Assembly (NCBI GenBank): GCA_016206815.1
Contig: JACQQT010000098.1
Span: forward strand, 1 to 8,725
DNA length: 8,725 nt
From: Candidatus Omnitrophota bacterium
GTDB taxonomy: Bacteria; Omnitrophota; Omnitrophia; Omnitrophales; Danuiimicrobiaceae
Reading direction: 5' to 3'
Part shown: in pieces, positions 1 to 5,762 of the stretch
Layout of the letters: every line of letters begins with the position of its first letter
Position numbering within the stretch: the first letter of the stretch is position 1
The notes under the pieces: model-generated
Told to the model about the DNA's origin: nothing
The model's input: only the letters and a program-made list of their open reading frames with translations
Databases searched by the model: none
Position numbers and translations under genes: made by a program

Positions 1-409
1 CTTGCCGGCCTTCCACATAGTCAATCACCCGACGCCGGATGGGATCGTAAAAAAGGCCATTCACCGTAAAATCGCGGCGCTTTGCGTCTTCCTCAGGGTC
101 GGTAAAGGACACCTCCTCTGGATGGCGCCCGTCTAAATAAGCGCCTTCCCGGCGGAAAGTAGCAACTTCAAACTGCCATCCCCGATGGACGACAATGGTC
201 ACGCCAAATTGTTTCCCAACCGGAATCGATTTAGGGAACAATTGTTCTACCTCTTGAGGCCTTGCGGTCGTTGCAATGTCGTAGTCTTTGGGCGGTTTTT
301 TCATCAATAAGTCGCGCACACACCCGCCTGCAAAATAAGAAAGAAAACCTTTCTGATTCAATTTCTTGAGAATTTCTAGTGCAATGTTTTTCTGTGTCTT
401 CAAATTCAT
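1..409 (-). CDS. cca: CCA tRNA nucleotidyltransferase / poly(A) polymerase family protein, N-terminal part (runs off window)
   Basis: This is the first 136 codons of a class II nucleotidyltransferase of the kind that adds or repairs the CCA end of tRNAs using CTP and ATP. I translated it by hand from an ATG at 409-407. Visible motifs are the nucleotide-binding GGCVRD (residues 28-33), the metal-binding pair in KDYDIAT (D42 and D44), FEVATFR (80-86) and RRDFTVNGL (111-119), followed by FYDPIRRRVIDYVEG. These make up the head-domain signature shared by CCA-adding enzymes and bacterial poly(A) polymerases. The part that would separate the two lies beyond base 1. The stretch around DGRHPEEVSFTDPEEDAKRRD resembles CCA enzymes more than E. 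coli PcnB, which is why I chose that name. The start has AGGGG at 420-424, 10 nt upstream, overlapping the stop codon of the acylphosphatase gene. The gap to that gene is 13 bp, so this is the last visible gene of the operon. Confidence 0.9.
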   Translation of the reverse strand, partial: MNLKTQKNIALEILKKLNQKGFLSYFAGGCVRDLLMKKPPKDYDIATTARPQEVEQLFPKSIPVGKQFGVTIVVHRGWQFEVATFRREGAYLDGRHPEEVSFTDPEEDAKRRDFTVNGLFYDPIRRRVIDYVEGRQ

Positions 410-422
410 CGCTAACAAACCC

Positions 423-695
423 CTAACGAATACTGAAAGCGGCGTAACTTCCCGTTGCTTCAGACCATTCAGCCGTTACATGATCGACTTGCGCTCCGGG
501 TGGACCCTGACGGGACCAGGCCATCATCTTTTTCAATTGTGCTTCATCGCCTTCTGCTACCAATTCGACATCGCCGTTCGATAAATTACGCGCAAATCCG
601 GTTAATCCCAACTTTCGTGCACAAAAACTGGCACTGGCCCGGAAGAAAACGCCCTGAACCCTGCCGGAAATCACCAGATGAACTTGTTTCTTCAC
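423..695 (-). CDS. acyP: Acylphosphatase
   Basis: This small cytosolic enzyme hydrolyses acyl phosphates such as 1,3-bisphosphoglycerate or carbamoyl phosphate to carboxylate and phosphate. At 90 residues it has the usual family length. It shows both signatures: GRVQGVFFRAS (residues 11-21), with the phosphate-binding catalytic Arg19, and GFARNLSNGDVE (33-44), with catalytic Asn37. The first codon is GTG at 695-693. It overlaps the TGA stop of the transporter gene upstream in a 4-bp GTGA, so translation is probably coupled to the transporter. A purine run, AAAAGG, lies just upstream but closer than an ideal ribosome binding site. The family's physiological role in bacteria is unclear; the operon does not settle the substrate. 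Identity is firm because both active-site motifs are intact. Confidence 0.94.
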   Translation of the reverse strand: MKKQVHLVISGRVQGVFFRASASFCARKLGLTGFARNLSNGDVELVAEGDEAQLKKMMAWSRQGPPGAQVDHVTAEWSEATGSYAAFSIR

Positions 696-1864
696 AGCCT
701 TTTCAGTCGTGGAATGACAAAGAAAGCGGATAAACTCAGGAATGCCGTCAGCACAATCAGAGCTTGCAGACCAATGCGTTCGTACAGCAAGCCGCCTAAA
801 AATCCGGCTAACGCCTGTCCTAAATTGAATAAACTCATCAAAATCGCATACAAGGAGCCCTCTACCCTGCTCCCATGAACCAGCTTCGCAGCCGATGAAA
901 ATAAAGGCAATAGGACATTATAGCCCAAAATTCCCAAGAGGAGCGAGATGATAAAAGCGCTTAGATAATTGTGGATCAAGAGGGTTAATAAAATGTTCAA
1001 AAACCCAATCCCGACTGCCCAATACAGCGCTTGGCGAAGCGGGGCTTTTCGGAAAAAATTGATGAAGATAAAACAACCAATAATGGCGCCTAACCACGTG
1101 ACACTGTTCAACAAACCTAGCGCCACCTCGTCAAAAAGTAACGTTTCGCGCATATAAAAAAACAGAGGAATGCCGATTGCTACGGAACTTGAAATAATAA
1201 AAAGAAATACCAAAAACCACTTCAGCTCACCTTGAATAATGAGTCGAAAGCTCTTGATAATGGGCGCAATGACATTCTCGGGAATCTCGGATCGTTTGGC
1301 CAATTTTTCTCTTAGCGAAAAAACGGCGGACAAAGAGATGAGGGGGAGCAAAGCAGTCAGCATAAAAACATGCTGTGCCTGCATTTGAGCCGCCAGTAAA
1401 CCTCCCGTAAAACCGCTCAAGACAGAACCTAGCCCTCTTGCTCCCCAAGAAATACTCTGATAGGTCTGAGCAGAACCGGACCTTGAATATTCAACAACTA
1501 AACCATCCGTAATCACGTCCGTCGCAGCGAAACCCAAGTTTGCGACCATCATGGCGAAAATGATATAGGTCTCCTGAGGCTTGAACAGGCCCAAAAGGAT
1601 CCACCCCAGACAGGAACAAAGCGAAAAAATAATGAGGTAGGGTTTGCGTCTGAGGCCGCCAATCGGAATCGCGTCTGAAACTGCTCCATAAATGATCTTC
1701 AAAAACCAAGGGGCCGCTGAAACGGAGGTAATAAAAGTAATTCTTGCGATACTAAAACCTTGCGCACGCAAATACAACGGAAATGCAATTCCGGCAATCC
1801 CGAGGGACCCCTGAACAAAATAAACAACGGCCGCCAGCCGCGCAACCCCCCAATTCACTAACAT
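692..1864 (-). CDS. MFS transporter resembling the folate-biopterin transporter (BT1/FBT) family
   Basis: This 390-residue polytopic inner-membrane protein has about 12 hydrophobic segments spread over its length, as in major facilitator carriers. Two motifs point to the folate-biopterin transporter branch. One is APWFLKIIYGAVSDAIPIGG followed by LRRKPYL (residues 51-77). It corresponds to the family pattern of Pro-Trp, a Lys, a Gly-x-x-Ser-Asp and a Gly-x-Arg-Arg-x-Pro-Tyr loop. The other is TDVITDGLVVEYSR (115-128), matching the conserved DG/DS-x-VVE-x-x-R block. A central cytoplasmic loop of about 25 residues (roughly 184-210) separates the two halves. The substrate is inferred only; folate or pterins are known for plant, cyanobacterial and protozoan members, and related bacterial carriers such as AmpG-like permeases are an alternative. 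Start is ATG at 1864, 3 bp after the zinc-ribbon gene's stop, with no strong Shine-Dalgarno, consistent with coupling. It overlaps the acylphosphatase start by 4 bp. Confidence 0.78.
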   Translation of the reverse strand: MLVNWGVARLAAVVYFVQGSLGIAGIAFPLYLRAQGFSIARITFITSVSAAPWFLKIIYGAVSDAIPIGGLRRKPYLIIFSLCSCLGWILLGLFKPQETYIIFAMMVANLGFAATDVITDGLVVEYSRSGSAQTYQSISWGARGLGSVLSGFTGGLLAAQMQAQHVFMLTALLPLISLSAVFSLREKLAKRSEIPENVIAPIIKSFRLIIQGELKWFLVFLFIISSSVAIGIPLFFYMRETLLFDEVALGLLNSVTWLGAIIGCFIFINFFRKAPLRQALYWAVGIGFLNILLTLLIHNYLSAFIISLLLGILGYNVLLPLFSSAAKLVHGSRVEGSLYAILMSLFNLGQALAGFLGGLLYERIGLQALIVLTAFLSLSAFFVIPRLKRL

Positions 1865-1867
1865 GAA

Positions 1868-2188
1868 TCACTGACCCAGAAGGAAATCTCTTGCGCGTTG
1901 TCGTCCGGTTAATGTTTTATAATCGTCATAGTCGATCCAAACTAGGTCGTTCCGAATTTGGCCTAAACGTTTCACGATTTGAAACCGCTCGCCGGGATTC
2001 GAAGAAAATCGCCGGCTCGTAATGTACGAAAAAGTGGTTTGGCAATTTGGGCACTGTCCAACCGTTTTGTAATCAAGGCCCAGCTCCTTACAGTGCGCGC
2101 AATCTCCTTTCGCGTCTCCTACAATGAGAAGATGTTTCTCGACTTCGGCAATTTCTTTCTCCGTCCAAACTCTGAGCCATGTCTTCAT
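1868..2188 (-). CDS. Small zinc-ribbon protein of unknown function
   Basis: This 106-residue soluble protein carries two CxxC knuckles, CAHC (residues 30-33) and CPNC (46-49), spaced 12 residues apart as in a treble-clef or zinc-ribbon fold. Before them is an amphipathic stretch rich in Glu and Lys (TEKEIAEVEKHLLIVGD). After them comes a basic, aromatic tail that includes RFQIVKRLGQIRNDLVWIDY and ends in DYKTLTGRQRARDFLLG. I do not recognise the family, and no catalytic motif is evident. RNA or DNA binding, or service as a protein-protein adaptor, is only a guess from the ribbon and the basic C-terminus. The reading frame is open back to 2248, but the ATG at 2188 is preferred. It has AGGTGAG six bases upstream and forms an ATGA overlap with the pncB stop. 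The longer version would add 20 low-complexity residues inside pncB. Confidence 0.72.
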   Translation of the reverse strand: MKTWLRVWTEKEIAEVEKHLLIVGDAKGDCAHCKELGLDYKTVGQCPNCQTTFSYITSRRFSSNPGERFQIVKRLGQIRNDLVWIDYDDYKTLTGRQRARDFLLGQ

Positions 2189-3252
2189 GAAAATCTCACC
2201 TGTTTTAACCGATGACTTTTGCGAAGCCGTCGCCCGACTTTCGCACACGGAAAACCGTCTACCTTGACAATATCGGCCGTAAAATCAATCTTTTCCTTTA
2301 AAAAAGCGGAGCCTACTCCCACCGCATCGAAAGGAACTTTCAGGCGGATAAACTTTGAGATCCGTTCGGCGGTGAATCCGCCGCTGACAATGATTCGCAC
2401 CCAGCGGTACCCGGCTCGATCCAATGCCCGGCGCACATTCCTGACGAGTTCCGGACAAACGCCCTTGTTTGAGCGGGTACGCCGTCTCATGGATTGATCC
2501 CACAGCTCCCCTGCGGTATCAAGCCGCACGCCCCACAACCTGCGCCCTAAAGCCCGGGCGACTCTTATTGACGTGTCAACGCAGTCATTTTCAAAATCCA
2601 CCAAGACCACGCGCTTGATCGTTTTGGAAACGTAATGATCAAATATGGTTGCTGCTTGAACGGTGTCTCCGCCATAAGCGGCAATGAGGCCGTGCGGGAT
2701 GGTGCCAATGCCTTTCTCCCCCCACCAAGCGGCGTTTGCATCGGTCGAAACGCCAAGCGCACCGCTGATGTAGGCGGCATAGCCGTCTCCTGTTTGAACG
2801 GCATAATGGTCAAAACGCGCCGGGAAAAATAATACTTGTTTTCCTCTCGCTGCGTTGACAACTCGTTTCACTGCGGTTGCAACCGAAGTCCTTCGTGAAA
2901 GAATACCAAGATAAACCGTTTCCAGGTGCGCAAAACCTGCATAGTCACCCGTAATATGCATGACAGGTTCCCACGGTGTTACCGGATCGCCGTCATGCAA
3001 AGCCTCAATCTGTAACGTTTTGGGTCGATCGCTGCAAAGTTTTAAAACGGCGATGGATTCGTCAATGCCGCAGACAACCGCCTTCTCGCGGCAGAACACC
3101 TGCATCGTAACCATCGGATGATGGCCGCTTTTGATGAGAACCTGTTTGGTACGAAGAAAATACTTGTCGGAATACCAGCCGCTTTTAATTTTGCCGACGG
3201 GTAAGTTAAAAACCTCCGGCGGAAGTCTTCTTCCGCGTTTCCAATGAACCAC
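2185..3252 (-). CDS. pncB: Nicotinate phosphoribosyltransferase (short, archaeal-like type)
   Basis: This enzyme joins nicotinate to PRPP to give nicotinate mononucleotide, the committing step of NAD salvage. The 355-residue protein has the family landmarks in order: YSDKYFLRT (27-35), EPVMHITGDYAGFAHLET (95-112), ATAV within SRRTSVATAV (119-128), GTIPHGLIAAYGGDT (183-197), VRLDTAGELWD (242-252), the phosphate-binding IIVSGGF (287-293) and GVGSAF (312-317). H187 sits where the family's phosphorylatable His is expected. Length and motif spacing resemble the short archaeal-type enzymes rather than the 400-plus-residue E. coli type. The C-terminus is unusually basic (GRRLRKSHRLKQVRFS). The start is GTG at 3252, backed by GAGGAA at 3258-3263 with a 5-nt spacer. 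The gap from the upstream gene is 17 bp, and it overlaps the zinc-ribbon gene by 4 bp. A closely related phosphoribosyltransferase using nicotinamide is less likely but not excluded by sequence alone. Confidence 0.87.
   Translation of the reverse strand: MVHWKRGRRLPPEVFNLPVGKIKSGWYSDKYFLRTKQVLIKSGHHPMVTMQVFCREKAVVCGIDESIAVLKLCSDRPKTLQIEALHDGDPVTPWEPVMHITGDYAGFAHLETVYLGILSRRTSVATAVKRVVNAARGKQVLFFPARFDHYAVQTGDGYAAYISGALGVSTDANAAWWGEKGIGTIPHGLIAAYGGDTVQAATIFDHYVSKTIKRVVLVDFENDCVDTSIRVARALGRRLWGVRLDTAGELWDQSMRRRTRSNKGVCPELVRNVRRALDRAGYRWVRIIVSGGFTAERISKFIRLKVPFDAVGVGSAFLKEKIDFTADIVKVDGFPCAKVGRRLRKSHRLKQVRFS
2195..2201 (-). promoter_or_regulatory. Shine-Dalgarno that fixes the zinc-ribbon gene start
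   Basis: The coding strand reads AGGTGAG followed by a 6-nt spacer and ATG. It lies within the 3' end of pncB. It supports the start at 2188 over the upstream in-frame start at 2248. Confidence 0.75.
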
Positions 3253-3257
3253 GCCAA

Positions 3258-3263
3258 TTCCTC
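3258..3263 (-). promoter_or_regulatory. Shine-Dalgarno for the GTG start of pncB
   Basis: GAGGAA on the coding strand is followed by TTGGC and then GTG. It lies in the 17-bp gap after the EF-like gene and justifies the non-ATG start. Confidence 0.7.
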
Positions 3264-3269
3264 AATCCC

Positions 3270-3659
3270 TTAGGCCGGTAAAAGTACCAAGTCGTGTTCC
3301 CGAACTCGTTCCTTCACCTGCAACCCGATTTCATCTCCTTTTTTCGCCTTGTCAATGGAAACGTGGTCGATTTGCATGGAATCAATCGTCTGTTCAAAAT
3401 TCGTGGTGTTCCCTTTCAGCAAAACCAGATCCCCCTTTGCTAAAGGTTTCTTGAGTTGAACGACCGCAGCTTGAACGTGCGGAAAATAATGCGTTACCAC
3501 GCCAAGAATGCGCGCTTTTGGAACCTCAGACTTCTGGCGAGCAACCTTTTTTGTCTTTTTTGCTTTAGTCTTTTTCTTCGCCTTTTTTTGGACTGATTTA
3601 ACGGGACGACGTTTTTTAGCGGTCTTTTTAGTTTTCTTTTTGCGTTTTTTAGTAGCCAT
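3270..3659 (-). CDS. EF-Tu domain-2-like (translation elongation factor-like) protein with a histone-H1-like Lys tail
   Basis: This 129-residue protein has two unlike halves. Residues 1-45 form an extremely basic low-complexity tail with 21 Lys and 4 Arg and almost no hydrophobics, resembling histone-H1-like tails. Residues 49-129 form a compact beta-rich domain: ARILGVVTHYFPHVQAAVVQ, then PLAKGDLVLLKGNTTNFEQT, SMQIDHVSIDKAKKGDEIG and QVKERVREHDLVL. This matches the small 'translation elongation factor-like' family related to EF-Tu domain II, which usually lacks such a tail. No GTPase domain is present. The function is unknown; binding to RNA or DNA through the tail is inferred. Start is ATG at 3659 with a strong GGAGG six bases upstream. 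It sits between pcm (32 bp upstream) and pncB (17 bp downstream). The tail contains three in-frame A-AAA-AAG heptamers, described under findings. Confidence 0.82.
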   Translation of the reverse strand: MATKKRKKKTKKTAKKRRPVKSVQKKAKKKTKAKKTKKVARQKSEVPKARILGVVTHYFPHVQAAVVQLKKPLAKGDLVLLKGNTTNFEQTIDSMQIDHVSIDKAKKGDEIGLQVKERVREHDLVLLPA

Positions 3660-3665
3660 CGTAAA

Positions 3666-3670
3666 CCTCC
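3666..3670 (-). promoter_or_regulatory. Strong Shine-Dalgarno of the Lys-tailed EF-like gene
   Basis: A perfect GGAGG lies 6 nt before the ATG at 3659, in the 32-bp gap after pcm. It is the strongest ribosome binding site in the window and suggests the protein is made in quantity relative to its operon neighbours. Confidence 0.75.
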
Positions 3671-3691
3671 GTGTGGGTTGATGACACCGAC

Positions 3692-4372
3692 TTAAGAAGA
3701 CACATTGTTTTTCAACGGAACAAACTTAACAGGAATTAAATACTTGGCGACCAAGACTCCTTTTTCCTTACGACCCAAAAGAAGATCTTGCTCTCCTTCG
3801 CCTACCGGAATCACCATGAACCCGCCTTCACGCAGCTGTTCGATGAGCACCATCGGTACTTCCCGAGCTGCTGCGGTGACGATTATCTTATCAAAGGGAC
3901 TATATTCAGGCCACCCTTTTTGACCATTCCCATATTTCAAACGAATATTTGAGTAGCGCAGCGCATCCAAACGCTCCCCGGCAGCCAGATGAAGGGCCTT
4001 TATTAATTCAACCGAATAAACTTCTCTCACTAATTCTGCCAGGATCGCAGTCTGATAACCTGATCCGGTTCCTACTTCCAACACCCGGTCACCCTTCTCT
4101 AAAACCAGGCTTTCCGTCATTAAAGCAACGACGTAAGGTTGGGAAATCGTTTGTTCGTGACCGATGGGAAGCGGGCAGTCTTCGTAGGCCTTGGACTGTA
4201 ATGCGGGCGCAAGAAAAGCTTCTCGCGGAACCTTTCGGAAAGCATCCAAGATACGCGGGTCAGAAATCCCGCGCGCCACTAACTGCTCTTTGATCATCCG
4301 CTCACACGCTGTATGAAATGGCATCTGGCGTGACGACTGACTCACGGCTCCCTCAACGCTCATAACGTGCAA
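3692..4372 (-). CDS. pcm: Protein-L-isoaspartate O-methyltransferase
   Basis: This SAM-dependent cytosolic enzyme methylates L-isoaspartyl residues in aged proteins so that they can revert to normal aspartate. Numbered from the TTG start, visible family motifs are RGISDPRILDAFRKVPREAF (34-53), the active-site loop GHEQTISQPYVVALMTE (71-87), SAM motif I VLEVGTGSGYQT (97-108), VYSVE (118-122) and PFDKIIVTAAA (159-169). The usual GDG of the post-II motif is GNG here (148-150), a minor departure. The longest reading begins with TTG at 4372, which has GGGAG seven bases upstream. ATG at 4363 and ATG at 4324 are alternatives, and the last gives the more typical length of about 210 residues but has no visible ribosome binding site. 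The gap to the secreted-protein gene upstream is 17 bp with the TTG start. Function is certain; only the N-terminus is not. Confidence 0.94.
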   Translation of the reverse strand: MHVMSVEGAVSQSSRQMPFHTACERMIKEQLVARGISDPRILDAFRKVPREAFLAPALQSKAYEDCPLPIGHEQTISQPYVVALMTESLVLEKGDRVLEVGTGSGYQTAILAELVREVYSVELIKALHLAAGERLDALRYSNIRLKYGNGQKGWPEYSPFDKIIVTAAAREVPMVLIEQLREGGFMVIPVGEGEQDLLLGRKEKGVLVAKYLIPVKFVPLKNNVSS

Positions 4373-4379
4373 AAAGCAA

Positions 4380-4384
4380 CTCCC
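4380..4384 (-). promoter_or_regulatory. Possible Shine-Dalgarno for a TTG start of pcm
   Basis: GGGAG on the coding strand is followed by a 7-nt spacer and TTG at 4372. It is too far from the ATG at 4363 (16 nt) for normal spacing. This is the only evidence favouring the TTG start. Confidence 0.45.
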
Positions 4385-4389
4385 GATGG

Positions 4390-4743
4390 TCAGGAGGACG
4401 TCACCTGCATCCTGCTTCGGATATCAATGGCTCTCAAAATTGGAGCAAATACCACCTGACCCATTCTCTGCACAACTTCAACCGAAGCATCTGCCAGTTT
4501 TCCGACTGCACTGCTGGAAAGACGCGCGGTTCCGACAATCCCTTTTTCAGGCAACAATATCGTTTGCTTGAAAATTCCTTTTTTGGATTCCAGCTTTTTC
4601 TCGGGCTTGGGAACATCCAACACCGCTTCGGTCCGTTGCCCCACTTTCTGCAGCTGAACCTGGGCATCGGAAAAAACAAACGGGGTACTCAAAAACAAAA
4701 CCAACACGAACAAACACAATATCCTGATTCTCTTATTCATCAT
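4390..4743 (-). CDS. Small secreted or periplasmic protein of unknown function
   Basis: This 117-residue protein begins with a clear Sec signal peptide: basic MMNKRIRI, then a hydrophobic core LCLFVLVLFLSTPFVF, with likely cleavage around SDA-Q (residue 27 or nearby). There is no lipobox cysteine at the cleavage region. The mature part is about 90 residues, Lys/Glu-rich at first (VPKPEKKLESKK) and then more Val/Ala-rich (GKLADASVEVVQRMGQVVFA). It has no cysteines and no motif I recognise. The frame is open to 4875, but that version would place the signal peptide internally and run through rmuC. I therefore start at the tandem ATGs (4743 or 4740), which overlap the end of rmuC by about 8-11 bp. 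No good ribosome binding site is visible, so expression probably depends on coupling to rmuC. It could be an envelope factor; the function is unknown. Confidence 0.66.
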   Translation of the reverse strand: MMNKRIRILCLFVLVLFLSTPFVFSDAQVQLQKVGQRTEAVLDVPKPEKKLESKKGIFKQTILLPEKGIVGTARLSSSAVGKLADASVEVVQRMGQVVFAPILRAIDIRSRMQVTSS

Positions 4744-5755
4744 GAACCGGCAATTTGGTTGATAGCTCGGAGTGCTGTTTCGTTTCTTCCGGCAGTTTAA
4801 CCTGGTCCACCAAGGCAAGCTTTGTCTGGAATTGATCGATTCCCCGCTGTACTTTTTCATAGGTACCTTTCGCATTCGTTAAATGTTTTCCCAACGTGCC
4901 AAAATCATCCCCAATCCGCTTAAAATCACTTTGCATCTTTGTCAGAGACTCTGCAATCTCGCGGGCAGCTTGATCCATCCGAAGCCCTTTTAAACCCATT
5001 AAAATCACTTGAAGATACGCATAGAAACTGTTTGGGGAAACCGGAATCACATGATGTTCAAGTGCGTAACTGCTGAGAAGGAACGCCTCCGGATCTTCAT
5101 CCGAGGCAATTACTTCATAGTAAACGTTTTCCGCAGGAACATACATCAGTGCAAAATCGAAAGTGCCCTCCTCGGGTGAAATGTAACGCTCTGAAATAGC
5201 ATCGATATGTTTCTTGACGTCGCGGACAAATTCCTTTCTTGCCTTTTTTTTCTCATCCGGGGCTTGTGAACTCAGAATGCGTTGAAAATTCTCCAGCGGA
5301 AACTTCGCATCAATCGGAACCAGATGCGTTCCCACAAAAATGACGGCGTCGACCCGGGTCCCGTTTCGAAAACCGTACTGCAATTGGAAATGGTCTCTGG
5401 GGATGATCTGTCCCAACACATCGGCGAGCATGAGCTCACCGAACCCGCCGCGTGTCTTAGGGGCACGCAAAACATCTTGCAACTTTCCGATTTCTTCGCC
5501 TACTTCAAAAATTTTCCGGCTTTGCTCTTCCAAATTCCCAAGCCGTGTATAGACATCGCTGATCGCCTTCACAGCCCCTTCCCCTGATTGTTGGGCGAGG
5601 CGGGCCGTCTGTTCCAGATGGGTCCCCACTCGCTCGGTCACGGCCGCCAGTTCTTTGCGGATGGAATCCTGCGTTTTTTTGAGAAAAACCCATAGAAGAT
5701 AAGCTAAGACGGCAACACTGGTTAAAATCAAAACCGCTAAAGTGGCGGTGCTCAT
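4733..5755 (-). CDS. rmuC: DNA recombination protein RmuC homologue
   Basis: RmuC-family proteins limit inversions at short inverted repeats and carry a predicted PD-(D/E)xK nuclease-like core. This 340-residue copy has the expected order. An N-terminal membrane anchor (residues 5-25, ATLAVLILTSVAVLAYLLWV) is followed by a charged, helical, coiled-coil-like segment (about 28-95). Next come the family motif RGGFGE (102-107) and the nuclease-like block with D136 in RVDAVIF and D149/K151 in VPIDAKFP. The conserved FALMYVPAENVYYEVI (201-216) and VIPVSPNSFYAYLQVI (236-251) follow, then a helical C-terminus. E. coli RmuC is longer, mainly in the coiled coil. Start is ATG at 5755, 7 bp after the rng stop, with no obvious Shine-Dalgarno. 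An inner-membrane-anchored location facing the cytoplasm is inferred. Having a repeat-inversion suppressor two genes from a large inverted repeat is probably coincidence. Confidence 0.95.
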   Translation of the reverse strand: MSTATLAVLILTSVAVLAYLLWVFLKKTQDSIRKELAAVTERVGTHLEQTARLAQQSGEGAVKAISDVYTRLGNLEEQSRKIFEVGEEIGKLQDVLRAPKTRGGFGELMLADVLGQIIPRDHFQLQYGFRNGTRVDAVIFVGTHLVPIDAKFPLENFQRILSSQAPDEKKKARKEFVRDVKKHIDAISERYISPEEGTFDFALMYVPAENVYYEVIASDEDPEAFLLSSYALEHHVIPVSPNSFYAYLQVILMGLKGLRMDQAAREIAESLTKMQSDFKRIGDDFGTLGKHLTNAKGTYEKVQRGIDQFQTKLALVDQVKLPEETKQHSELSTKLPVHDE

Positions 5756-5762
5756 GATGGAA

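Noticed and set aside
2189..2248. 20-codon upstream extension of the zinc-ribbon gene
   Set aside because: It lies inside pncB and has no ribosome binding site, whereas the ATG at 2188 has AGGTGAG at ideal spacing and a classic ATGA overlap.
3949..4293. Plus-strand open frame of 114 codons opposite pcm
   Set aside because: Antisense to conserved Pcm motifs, with no recognisable protein features.
4744..4875. 44-codon upstream extension of the secreted-protein gene
   Set aside because: It would bury a clear signal peptide and overlap rmuC by over 130 bp. The tandem ATGs at 4743/4740 fit much better.
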